Positions 8,908-17,165 of a stretch of 17,165 nucleotides of DNA are shown here, piece after piece (the stretch's first letter is position 1; every line of letters begins with the position of its first letter). The notes beneath the pieces were generated by a model, which worked only from the letters and a program-made list of their open reading frames with translations, did no database searches and was not told the origin of the DNA. Both the position numbers and the translations under genes were made by a program. This DNA is from Smittium culicis. Its lineage: Eukaryota > Kickxellomycota > Harpellomycetes > Harpellales > Legeriomycetaceae. The stretch is from positions 1 through 17,165 of the forward strand of contig LSSN01003968.1 of assembly GCA_001970855.1 (NCBI GenBank), read 5' to 3'.

Positions 8908-9022
8908 GACTACCATTTACGTTTAGCATAAAAACATACAACAAAAGTATTTAAATCGCTTCAAACACTACCAATCCGCGAATATTAAATTTCACAGTAA
9001 AATAAAGTTAACAATACACAAA

Positions 9023-9916
9023 ATGACCTTCACACCAAGACTTACCAAACTTAGAGATGGACTAGAAATCCCAACTGTAGGACTTGGAACACTCCAAGTG
9101 ACAGACAAAAATGCTCTGAAAGCTATTGTAAAGGACTCCATCAAAGTCGGATACCGCCATATCGACACCGCATCTGTTTACAACAACGAGGATATGATTG
9201 GCGAGGTTCTTCAAGAAATCTTTTCTGACGAATCTTTTGGAGTTAAGCGTGGCGATATCTGGATTACCAGTAAACTACCATTAGCAAGTATTGGGTATGA
9301 TAATACTATCAAAGCAGTTAAAGAATCGTTACAAAAGCTCAAGATTGATTACATCGACATGTACATGATACATTGACCAGGAACTAAAGGTCTCGATCCA
9401 CAAGATCCTCAAAATAAAGCGAACCGCATCGAAAACTGGAGAGCCCTTGAGGATTTGCAAGAAAAAAAACTTATCAGAACCATCGGCGTCAGTAACTATC
9501 AAATAAGACATTTGAGCGAGTTGAAGGATTATGCCAGGGTGCTACCAACGGTAAACCAATGCGAATTCCATCCGTTGCTATTCACTAAAGATCTCGTTGA
9601 ATATTCGCAAAGTCTCGGTATTGCTTTCCAGGCATATTCTAGCTTGGGTGAAGGAAGCTTGGTCGATGGAAGTCATAAACTCCCAGTATTAGATGAAATA
9701 GCCTCAAATCACGGAGCTTCCATTGCCCAGATTTTACTTTCCTGGGGTATGCAACATGGAGCTATCATTCTCCCAAAATCCTCAAGCAAAAAAAGACTAA
9801 TAGAAAACTTCGAATCTCAGAAAATTACTTTGACTGAAAAAGAAATGGCTGCAATCAATGACATCTCCTCAACTCAAACTAAACGTTTCATCTGGGACTC
9901 AAACACAATTCTTTAG
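9023..9916 (+). pseudogene. Aldo-keto reductase interrupted by one in-frame TGA
   Basis: NAD(P)H-dependent reductase of the AKR (beta/alpha)8-barrel family, 297 codons plus TAG, normal length for the YvgN/prostaglandin-F-synthase-like branch. The catalytic tetrad is complete: Asp48 (GYRHIDTA), Tyr53, Lys84 (WITSKL) and His117. The downstream half keeps IGVSNY (about 158-163), VNQCEFHP and the cofactor-binding LPKSSSKKRLIENF. The only defect is a TGA at 9374-9376 (codon 118), directly after His117 and before PG, where the family has the Trp of HWP. Frame and motifs are perfect on both sides. The gene's other Trp codons are TGG, so a recent TGG-to-TGA nonsense change, readthrough or a sequence error fits better than a changed code. 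Cut at the stop, the 117-residue product would lack more than half the barrel and the C-terminal cofactor-binding motif. The substrate is unknown. Confidence 0.85.
9374..9376 (+). other. In-frame TGA at the conserved Trp of the AKR His-Trp-Pro motif
   Basis: The codons are CAT TGA CCA where CAT TGG CCA is expected. The base after the stop is C, which favours leaky termination in eukaryotes, but the stronger readthrough context TGA-CTA is not present. A single G-to-A transition explains it. Confidence 0.85.
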
Positions 9917-10491
9917 ATTAAAATTTTTTACAATTTTGAAACACTAAGCTCTTTTATGTACACATCTTTGGTCCAAAATAGAGGTCGCATCATTTACCGA
10001 TTTCATTTTTTTAATAAATTTTTCACGCTTGTAGTTAATAATTTTTTTTATAAGTATACTAATAAAACTCATTAAAAAAAACGACATTTTTATTACATTA
10101 AATCCAAATATGGGATCGTTCGCGATTTTATTTGCTCTATTTTGAAAAACAAATGAAACATTTTAATCTTTATCATATAATAAATTTATTTGCAAATAGA
10201 CTTCTTATTGTTTAGATTATTTAGACAAAAAAAGAACGAAAAAAGAATAAAAATATTTATACAAGAGTACAGAACAACGTGCAGTGCGCGTTTAACCGAT
10301 AGAGATGAAATACGCGTACACTTGGTAATCGTTCCAGAACATCGTCGATGGCATTTCTCTCTCCCTTAGAAAATCTTTCTTGTGCGAGCCAATAGGATTA
10401 GAGAAGCTATAAAATTTTTATTTCTTATTTACTATCCACTATTTACGAAGTTTGGTGCACGGTTTTAATTAGCCTGACCGAGAAAAAAAAA
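9917..10491. other. 3' flank of the reductase and spacer
   Basis: An AATAAA at 10013-10018, about 100 bp after the TAG, is a possible polyadenylation signal for the reductase. The remainder is AT-rich, with a somewhat more balanced patch at 10270-10400 (GTGCAGTGCGCG, CGCGTACAC). I find no gene or RNA in it. Confidence 0.45.
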
Positions 10492-10921
10492 GTACGCAAT
10501 TCCCCGAATTTAACAAACAACAATTGGCCGGTTCATACCAGCGACGATCGGTTCTGACTAAAATTTTTTACTTTCATATTTCAACGAAGCCCGGTTGGGG
10601 ATAGTTGACAATCCCCTTGGGGAGGGGGGGAGTCTAAGCAATCTTCGAGCCGGCTTCGAGCTGGCACAGCCGATCATAATTTTGAGCTAGAAACAGCCAA
10701 ATTTTTGAACAGCATCCGCGTGCCCAGAACAATTATACTTCAAAGTATAAGTGATTCATCAGCCCCCTTGATCCAATGTCCAGTGGGTATGGAGCTGCTA
10801 GAGCGGCGGAGGAGGGTCGGTTGAAAAATTATTTTTATAATATTTTTTAACTTTTTAAATATTTTTTAATAGTTTTTAGTATACTATTAAATTATGCTTT
10901 TAAACACTCAGACAAAAAAAA
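10492..10921 (+). mobile_element. LINE 3' fragment, third copy
   Basis: A decayed copy of the same family as 1-893. Similarity starts at about 10492-10515 and ends in A8 at 10914-10921. From 10630 to the TGA at 10822-10824 it is open and encodes GTADHNFELETAKFLNSI and then CPVGMELLERRRRVG, collinear with the other copies. Upstream of 10630 it has a TAG in frame and indels, including a G-rich stretch (GGGGAGGGGGGG). The zinc-knuckle segment seen in the inner copy at about 570-612 is absent, so it is 5'-truncated. Its 3' UTR (AAATTATGCTTTTAAACACTCAGAC) matches the outer copy near 853-883 and not the inner copy. Confidence 0.75.
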
Positions 10922-11493
10922 TGCTCTAGAATATGCTTATTTATTATTTATTTAGACTTATACCTTTATAACTAGACTAGGGAAGCATTTTCTTAATTTA
11001 TGAATTAATAAACTTAAATTATATATGCTCTTATACGATATTTTTTATTATATATGTATTTTTTTTTTATCGCGCTTTAGCTTGAATCTTTTTTTATACC
11101 CTTATACGATTATTTTCGTTTACAATTTCCTATCATTTAAAATTCACCAAACGACATAAATGAGATGGATTTTCACTCTAATAAATCAATAACTTGTGTT
11201 GTTTGTAAGTAAATATTTGATTTTCAAAAGAGCTCCCCAACCACCTGCTGGTGTTTCTACTGGAATTTTTGAATTTAAAAATATATTCTCACAATTATTT
11301 TTTCTCGGTTGGGATTAATGTTTAATAAATAATATACCCGCTTAATGAAAGTATACAATAAAAAAAATGGATAGATAAAAATTTTATATATTACTATTTT
11401 GAATAATTCATACAAAAAAGAATAGGATTCTTTCTCAATTCATAAAAATTTTCAGCACTTATTCTGAATTAGCAGAAAAAAAGACTAATAAAT
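10922..11493. other. Spacer between LINE fragment and channel gene, with a possible gene relic
   Basis: AT-rich, holds the 3' flank of the channel gene. Two short direct repeats read CTTATACGAT (about 11030 and 11101). On the minus strand, about 11222-11276 encodes IPVETPAGGWGALLKI, open for some 30 codons and much less AT-rich than its surroundings. It recalls the N-terminal GGWGA segment of YdeP-type molybdopterin oxidoreductases. It is too short to call a gene. Confidence 0.35.
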
Positions 11494-14400
11494 CTAAGAA
11501 TTCTGCGATGAGAGTTCCTCTGGAATCGATTCGGATAAAATGTAAATCCTGTCTGAAGAATTTAGAATTGTAGATGGGTTCGGGTTTGCAACGAAATAAT
11601 TAACTGCATCAGTGTTGAGATGAGTTTCAATTACACTTTCATTGGAGAGTCTCTCTTCGTTGGTATTGTTAAGCTTCTGTCCATAAAGAACATCTAAGCT
11701 GTTTCTATATAGCCCCAAGCATATTGTTTTATGTTTGAACATAAAGTAGCTGAAAACGACAGAGAAATTCTTTCCAACAAATCGATCTGGGACTGGTATC
11801 ATAAAAACGCTACTGTCTAAGCTGGATTTGTTGAGTCTCTTATTTTTAGGGAGCTCTGATATTGGTAGCCCAGAAGAAACCATTTTAGAATATTCTACGT
11901 CGTGTGTTATATCGCCATATGGGAAGATCATGTTCTTGATAATGGAAATCAAGTCTTTGTTATAGAAAGATTGACAGATTAGTGTATCAAGCATTACTGG
12001 CGCAAAGCAATTTCCAGACATAAAACAAGGTCTGAAAAATGACTGAATGTATTCTTCATTAATAACAAGCTCACTATTAGATCCAATAAATTTCATATTT
12101 TCCCTATAATTAAATTCAATGTGCATTGAGAAATTTTTGTTGTTCATAGTTAAATATTCAATGTTCAATGCAGTTAAGAGAGTTGGAGAGTCAGAAGAGG
12201 TGATGTTAATGTCGGTTTTATTAGATAAAGAGCTGCTTCCAGCATAACTGCCCAAATTGTTGCTTAAAAGGACAATAGCTTTCAATGCTGAAGTAATATT
12301 TGCCTTAATTAATCCATGCTTCGAAAGAGGGGTGCCAACGACAAAATAAACTGAGCCATAATGCTCTAGAAGTTTTTTAGTTTCATCATCAGGCAATGAA
12401 GAGCAAAGGAATACAATTGGCTGCATATTTGGGAATAAGCTGTTGTTTTCAGATCTTTTTAAGGTCGAGTTCAATTTTTCTTTATTACTGCTAGAAATTC
12501 CAAAAAAGTACGACATTTTGTTGTCAAACATACTTTCTTCTGAAGGCGCTTGTATTTTACTTTCTGATGCTGATTTTAAGCTTTCAGCGATTTTGTTATA
12601 TGTATAAGCACCATGAGTTGAGGTTCTAATACTGCCAATTAGGTATTCCATGCTCGTAGGGAAGGAGTTGCCAGTGCAGCATATGACTAAATGATTAGTA
12701 AACTGATAGTCGGGGTTTTCATCTAAACCAGTAGAACTATTTTGGTTGACCTTGTTAATAGTAGAAGACAGCAGGCTAGAGGACTGCACAGATGCGTTAT
12801 TTGGATAAGAATCTGTTGAAGTGGAAAGTTTTTCAGGTTTAGATAAATTTAAGCTATTTTTAGTATCTTTTGGATTCAATATAGAGATACTTGGGATGGG
12901 GGATAGATGAGTATTGGATTCTAAGCCAGTAATAACATCATGCGGTTTGTTTGAAGGATGTTCTTGATTTAGGTTTTGAGGAGAGGTTGATTCTTGATCT
13001 AAAAGCGCGGATGTTGATGGGAGTTCATCATTAAAAGATTTAATTGACTTAGTGTCTAAATTATTGTCTTTAATGCTTTCAATCGATTCGTCTATGAGGT
13101 TTGTAGATTCATACTGATCAGATATTTCAATTTCAGAGACTTTGTTATCAAGAGGAACAGTTTTATTGACATTACTAGAATCATCTTTTTTAGGATTGAC
13201 TAATTTGTTAATGCCGACAGAGTCCATAACATTAGTACCGAGTTTTGATTTGAAAATATTAGAGGCTAATAAATCAGATTCGTTTTCGGCGAGTAAAGAT
13301 TCAGATTCATTAAAAGAGTCATATGAGGATGAAATTGTAGACTTCTTTGCTAATCTAATTGAAGTTGGGACGAAATAATCAGTAGAAATTATGAAACCAG
13401 TTTCTAGCCCAGATAATACATAGCTGGATGGATTCAAATAGATGCAATCGTCCGTTCCGGTAACTGGGACATCAGATTCTCCTGACAAGAATTCAGGGTT
13501 AATTTTGATGGCAAACAAAATAGAGTTAAAATTCTTATATATGTGGTTAGCAGCGAGAGAAAATCTCATTCCTTTAAAAAAGGGAGAGAATTGTATAGGG
13601 TAAATTTCTTGGCCAAGGCCTGAAATATATTCATCTAGGTAAGAAGAATAGTTACTGGATTTGACAGCGTTGGACAGCTGGTAGGTCATGTTGTCGGGAA
13701 TAGAAGTAAAAAGGCCTTGAAGCATAGAAGAAAATCCAGGCAAGTTTATTCCTACTGATAATAATCCTAAACGTAGCTCCGGAATGCAAATAACGTCTTT
13801 AGTGATATAGTCAAGGTGTAGGGATGTTTCTGGCATCAAAGCTTGGGCGTAAATAGGAACAGAGGCATTTTTCGAATTCAAAAATCGTTTTATAGCCAAG
13901 CAAATCATGATTTTTTTGGAATCTTCATCGAAGGATTGGGCATTAGAAAGTTTATCACTAAGAACAAAAATAGAGCTAGATGAATGGGCATTTATAGCTT
14001 CCAAGTCGTTATATGATGTTGGGGAGCCTAAAACAAATTTTACAGAGTTGGTATAAACAGGATTATTGATTAGTGAGAGGACTTTCTTAGAAGGGGGATT
14101 TTCACTCATGAGGATTACGTTTGTATTTACTATTTGAGGGCCATGATCTTCACAGTAAAACTCGCGTAAAAATTCGAATAGCGAGCTAAACCAAATGTCG
14201 CCAATAATAATAACGTGTTTTTGATTTGGTTCTGGGGAGTATGAAGTATTCCAAGGGATGCGGTCACTGATTAATGAAAAAACTTTAGACATTCTTTGAG
14301 GGAGCCAAAATATTCCTAGAAACAAGACAGTTATGGAAACTAGCCTTGTGAAAGTGCTATCAGGGGCAACATCGGATTTAAGGCCAGTTACAGAGCTGAC

Positions 14401-15261
14401 GGCAGTAAAAAAGAGGACATCAAAAAAATCAACAGGGCTGCCATTAGCTTCATAGTTCTGGATGCATAAAACTATGTGAGTTAAAGAGGTGATGGATAAA
14501 ACGGTTGATAGAACAACGACTATGGATTCGATTGCTTGATTTGTAGCAGGGTCGTTTATTAGAGTATTTTTAGTAGAAGCGAGAACTTTGGCTAAAGAGG
14601 CATGGACACGAATAAATCTTATGGGATACAAGAAGACCCATATTCCAGAAGACATTAGAGAGTCTTTGTAAACGGAAGGATCGAGGTAGATATTCAAAAG
14701 GATAATAAAGGGGGATAAAGTGGTGATGAAGCTTAAAATAGAAAAGGAGCTAAAAGAGAACTTTATTGCGTCAGAAGCGACATAGAATCTGGGTATGAAG
14801 ACAACGAAGAGCAATAAGGCGAGTAGCGAGTCGAGAAGTAAAAAATGGTAGGGGATAGTATCGTTTGCTTTGGTGATGTAAGTAGTTAAATAAATGTATA
14901 GGGCACACATGAGAATGTTTATGAAGGAATCGAGCTGATCCCATCTTCTTCCGAGGTAGCTTGAGTTTAGGTAAAAGCTGATTATTTGGCGCCTTGTTGG
15001 ACCTGGGGATTTATTTGAGGAAGCGGAGTTATCTAAAGTATAAGAGGAAGAACTTGTTGAATTGGAGTTTAAGGGTGTTGGAACCAAATTGGGGGACTTT
15101 TTTGAATTGTTGAGGTTTTGGTTAAATCTGGAGCCAGTGATAAAGGAAGATATTCTCCTAGATTCATTGGGATCAACGGGATTGACAATGACGGTTTTTT
15201 TATTATTTTTAGCTCTGCCGTCATACTGTTGCAGAGATTTAGGTCTTTTAAAACTGGACAT
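11494..15261 (-). CDS. BK/Slo-type potassium channel alpha subunit with divergent pore
   Basis: 1255-residue intron-free ORF; ATG at 15259-15261 has A at -3. After a polar N-terminal segment (1-105), hydrophobic segments fit S1 (111-130), S2 (140-157), S3 (170-192), S4 (206-222, with Arg215 and Arg218 in PIRFIRVH), S5 (245-268), pore (278-300) and S6 (303-321, with Gly316 and Pro321). RCK1 starts at 348 (HVIIIGD). The BK hallmark region follows at 488-523 (ICIPELRLGLLS...LPGFSSML). A Ser/Asn-rich linker spans about 640-850. RCK2 is at 855-1120 (PIVFLCSS, FVVGTPLSKHGLIKANI). Expected role: ligand- or voltage-gated cation flux at a membrane, as a tetramer. Two oddities: the filter region reads SSVTGLKSDV instead of STVGYGDV, and the calcium-bowl position reads SNSELVINEEY with no Asp run. 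The family is firm; K+ selectivity and calcium gating are doubtful. Confidence 0.88.
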   Translation of the reverse strand: MSSFKRPKSLQQYDGRAKNNKKTVIVNPVDPNESRRISSFITGSRFNQNLNNSKKSPNLVPTPLNSNSTSSSSYTLDNSASSNKSPGPTRRQIISFYLNSSYLGRRWDQLDSFINILMCALYIYLTTYITKANDTIPYHFLLLDSLLALLLFVVFIPRFYVASDAIKFSFSSFSILSFITTLSPFIILLNIYLDPSVYKDSLMSSGIWVFLYPIRFIRVHASLAKVLASTKNTLINDPATNQAIESIVVVLSTVLSITSLTHIVLCIQNYEANGSPVDFFDVLFFTAVSSVTGLKSDVAPDSTFTRLVSITVLFLGIFWLPQRMSKVFSLISDRIPWNTSYSPEPNQKHVIIIGDIWFSSLFEFLREFYCEDHGPQIVNTNVILMSENPPSKKVLSLINNPVYTNSVKFVLGSPTSYNDLEAINAHSSSSIFVLSDKLSNAQSFDEDSKKIMICLAIKRFLNSKNASVPIYAQALMPETSLHLDYITKDVICIPELRLGLLSVGINLPGFSSMLQGLFTSIPDNMTYQLSNAVKSSNYSSYLDEYISGLGQEIYPIQFSPFFKGMRFSLAANHIYKNFNSILFAIKINPEFLSGESDVPVTGTDDCIYLNPSSYVLSGLETGFIISTDYFVPTSIRLAKKSTISSSYDSFNESESLLAENESDLLASNIFKSKLGTNVMDSVGINKLVNPKKDDSSNVNKTVPLDNKVSEIEISDQYESTNLIDESIESIKDNNLDTKSIKSFNDELPSTSALLDQESTSPQNLNQEHPSNKPHDVITGLESNTHLSPIPSISILNPKDTKNSLNLSKPEKLSTSTDSYPNNASVQSSSLLSSTINKVNQNSSTGLDENPDYQFTNHLVICCTGNSFPTSMEYLIGSIRTSTHGAYTYNKIAESLKSASESKIQAPSEESMFDNKMSYFFGISSSNKEKLNSTLKRSENNSLFPNMQPIVFLCSSLPDDETKKLLEHYGSVYFVVGTPLSKHGLIKANITSALKAIVLLSNNLGSYAGSSSLSNKTDINITSSDSPTLLTALNIEYLTMNNKNFSMHIEFNYRENMKFIGSNSELVINEEYIQSFFRPCFMSGNCFAPVMLDTLICQSFYNKDLISIIKNMIFPYGDITHDVEYSKMVSSGLPISELPKNKRLNKSSLDSSVFMIPVPDRFVGKNFSVVFSYFMFKHKTICLGLYRNSLDVLYGQKLNNTNEERLSNESVIETHLNTDAVNYFVANPNPSTILNSSDRIYILSESIPEELSSQNS

Positions 15262-15299
15262 AATTTGATTACAAGGTGGGGGGGGTGAAGGATAGAAAT
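15262..15299 (-). promoter_or_regulatory. Pyrimidine-rich leader upstream of the channel ATG
   Basis: On the coding (minus) strand the bases just before the ATG are C/T-rich, including an eight-base C run (plus-strand G run at 15278-15285). CT-rich blocks before the start are common in fungal promoters and leaders. This merges into the tandem repeat at 15300. Confidence 0.35.
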
Positions 15300-15452
15300 A
15301 GATTGAGCTAGTGTGTATAGAAAAGAGTTGGGGTAAAAATAGATTAAACTAGTGTGTATAGAAAAGAGTTGGGGTAAAAATATATTGAACTATTGTGTAT
15401 AGAGAAGAGTTAGGATAAAAATAGAATGAACTGGTGTGTATAGAGATGAGTT
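15300..15452. repeat. 41-bp tandem repeat, three full units and one partial
   Basis: Units start at 15300, 15341, 15382 and 15423 with a period of exactly 41 bp. The core, GTGTGTATAGAAAAGAGTTG, is nearly constant. Units 1 and 2 differ at only two positions, unit 3 at more, and unit 4 is recognisable for about 30 bp. The array is strongly purine-biased on the plus strand (pyrimidine-rich on the channel's coding strand) and sits 40-190 bp upstream of the channel ATG, so it lies in the promoter or 5' UTR and could vary in copy number. Confidence 0.85.
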
Positions 15453-16304
15453 AAAAACTAAGGATAAATCAAGAGAGTAATGGAGGAGAAACGGGTGTGT
15501 GAGGAGTGAGGATAGATGTTAGTGAAAGTGAATATAGCGAAACAAGATCGGTGAGTGCTTAGTAAGGTATTATATGAAAATTGGATGAGTAGAGTGAACG
15601 ATTAAGCTAAGGCCGAAAGTAGAGCTGCTATAGTGTGGAGCTTTGTGAATTTGGAAATTAGGACAGCAAAAAATCAAAGATTTGTAGTAAGGGAGATATC
15701 GCAGAATATATATACAAAGTAGTCTTATTGAATAAAAAACAAAACTTGTGCAGAATAAAACTAACAAAGTGATTATGTGGTTGACATGATTAAGCTATTT
15801 GGTATTTGTCAATCAGCTGGATTTAGTGGGGGGAAGAGGCATTTCTGGTTGACATGAATCTTAAACAAGGCAACTATTTAGGGGGATAAGTCAATAATTT
15901 GGTAATAAGAACACCATCTGATCTTATGAGTACAATTCAACGTTTAATAATATAATGCTATTGGACATAAATAGTCGAGGAGCTGGAGATGGATCAACCA
16001 AAAATGCCTGTTTAGGAATATGTGGTTGAAAGTATTCCCGAAATAAAAACATGTCGACTAAAACAGCTAAAGTCTATACAGTTTTAAAAATTGCTGGGTG
16101 TAATGCCAATTAAAGTTTTTTTATTTTTTTAATTTGGAAATTTGGAAATTTATAATTACAGTATAATTTTATTCACTTATTCAAACTAAATAAAGGTAAA
16201 TTCTGAGAGCATTAAAAGTCTTGTTTTATAATGACAGCCACATAATAAGCACAGTTTACAAAAGACGCATAAATATTATACTCCACCCGATGCGCACTAT
16301 AATG
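15453..16304. other. 5' region of the channel gene, no further gene
   Basis: A purine-rich plus strand continues to about 15700. TATATATA at 15707-15714 is a possible distal TATA for the channel. A direct repeat, TGGTTGACATGA, occurs at about 15779 and 15848. A 65-codon minus-strand ORF (15570-15767) lies in this promoter region and has no recognisable features. AATTTGGAAATTTGGAAATT near 16130 is a short local duplication. Confidence 0.45.
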
Positions 16305-16415
16305 CGCAGATTCTGTTAGTATATATCAGATCCCGTTCATACGCAGATTCTGTTAGTATATATCAGATCCCGCTCATACACAGATTCTGTTAGACTATAT
16401 TAGATCCCGTTTATA
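16305..16415. repeat. 37-bp tandem repeat, three units
   Basis: Three units start at 16305, 16342 and 16379 with a period of exactly 37 bp and a total of 111 bp. The core is CAGATTCTGTTAGTATATAT followed by CAGATCCCG. Units 1 and 2 differ at one position; unit 3 differs at several. There are no unique spacers between units, so it is a minisatellite. It is immediately preceded by TGCGCACTATAATGCGCA. Confidence 0.85.
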
Positions 16416-16620
16416 GCCTACTATAAGTACCAAACTTCGAGATAGAGGACTCAGAAAGTGGGGTGCCTCGATAGTTTCAGCTGCGATTCCTGATGCAGTC
16501 TCTTAAAGCGGGCACCCTATCTCCCATGTTTCGGATGGCTCTTGAACTGGTATTTCTGCGGTCCAACTCGCATAACTTATTTCCACGCTTTACCATTCAC
16601 TCTGAATATAGCGGGTAAAC
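16416..16620. other. GC-richer island with nested inverted repeats
   Basis: GAGATAG (about 16440) and GGGTGCC (about 16462) on the left pair with GGCACCC and CTATCTC (about 16510-16525) on the right. Without a 16-base bulge on the left the two stems would join into one 13-bp helix (GAGATAGGGTGCC). Inside the loop CTGC...GCAG can add a small stem. No tRNA or rRNA signature is present. On the minus strand the peptide SGIAAETIEAPHFLSPLSRS is open for about 30 codons between stops. It may be a relic of a mobile element or a structured RNA; I cannot decide. Confidence 0.4.
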
Positions 16621-17165
16621 TTCGACTAAAAGTGTTTCTAGCTATAAACTAAATTCTTAAAGTTTATCTGCATTGGATGTTGGCTCACTCATATCTAATC
16701 TTTGGTTTTTGCTTTGTGTTGATTGCTTGCTGGTACGAGGCTCGAATATTTATCATCATCCATTCATCTATATATCTTGAATCAGAGTATCCAGTTTATC
16801 CTCTTATTATTAATTCGTCGTATTTAGTTGACCGACAGACGATCATTAGACCATCTAAACATTGCAGCTATTCGAATTACTTTTGTAGTTGAACTCAGCG
16901 TAATTCATACCATAGATTATTTGTGAATACCAACAAGATTTGGGAGAATCCACTTCATAAATACTTTACTTGTTATACTTTGCCCTTCAATTATAATCAG
17001 GAGATTATCTGCACGAGCTAATTATTAAATTAACAATAAAAGTGCCCGCAAGTTCTATACTCGCCATCCACCCCCTTTTTCTTCTGACCTATTTAAATAC
17101 TGATTTCAAAGTTTCGCTTTTTAATATTTCCTTTTTCTATCTGCGTGTTTAGGAAAAGTAAGTAT
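16621..17165. other. Right-edge spacer, possible promoter of a gene beyond the window
   Basis: No gene is recognised. The ORF at 16677-16892 starts from TTG and resembles nothing known to me. The last 130 bases look like a plus-strand fungal promoter: a C/T-rich block (CCACCCCCTTTTTCTTCTG, about 17070), then TATTTAAATA (about 17091), more CT-rich sequence, and GTAAGTAT at the very end, which resembles a 5' splice site. A gene to the right of the window would fit. Confidence 0.3.

Noticed and set aside
9023..9916. General reassignment of UGA to Trp in this nuclear genome
   Set aside because: The Trp codons of the permease, the channel and the rest of the reductase are TGG; only one in-frame TGA occurs, so a code change is not supported.
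9455..9916. Second, separate 153-codon reductase-like gene
   Set aside because: It is in the same frame as the upstream half and begins mid-barrel at a TTG; it is the continuation after the TGA, not a gene of its own.
13142..13378. Plus-strand ORFs antisense to the channel (also 15062-15268)
   Set aside because: They are shadows of the channel coding sequence, with no independent start context or recognisable domain.
15300..16415. CRISPR array in the 41-bp or 37-bp repeats
   Set aside because: Units are directly adjacent with no unique spacers, no cas genes are present, and the genes are eukaryotic; they are minisatellites.
16416..16620. tRNA or 5S rRNA in the GC-richer island
   Set aside because: No B-box-like GTTCRA, no cloverleaf with a 7-bp acceptor at the right spacing, and no 5S-like conserved segments.

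Overview
The window looks like nuclear DNA of an AT-rich fungus, probably an early-diverging one (Kickxellomycotina, Smittium-like Harpellales, is my best guess from gene style; the guess rests on no search). Reasons: long intron-free ORFs with ATG in good eukaryotic context, TATA boxes 100-200 bp upstream, AATAAA-like 3' signals, several-kb gene-poor AT-rich spacers, and decayed non-LTR retrotransposon copies with poly-A tails. The provided frames allow TTG/GTG starts, but here only ATG starts make sense.

Layout. 1-893: two nested copies of one LINE-type retrotransposon family; the inner minus-strand copy is 5'-truncated and flanked by a 10-bp target duplication inside the outer copy. 1150-2649 (-): an intact 12-TM amino acid permease of the APC/LAT type, similar in style to fungal methionine permeases. 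2650-9022: a gene-free, very AT-rich 6.4 kb spacer carrying two inverted degenerate copies of a ~400-bp repeat, a 30-bp tandem repeat, a recurring GCGGAAC motif and a ~345-bp palindromic foldback/MITE-like element. 9023-9916 (+): an aldo-keto reductase that is complete except for one in-frame TGA where the family has the Trp of the His-Trp-Pro motif. 10492-10921 (+): a third LINE 3' fragment. 11494-15261 (-): a 1255-residue BK/Slo-type potassium channel with two RCK domains, an aberrant selectivity filter and no visible calcium bowl. 15300-15452: 41-bp tandem repeats in its 5' flank. 16305-16415: a 37-bp tandem repeat beside a GC-richer island with nested inverted repeats.

The three genes do not form a pathway or cluster; orientation and spacing show ordinary independent eukaryotic transcription units. 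I see no tRNA, rRNA, CRISPR array or defence system. The points most worth checking are the single TGA in the reductase, the channel's altered pore, the nested LINE insertion and the large palindromic element.
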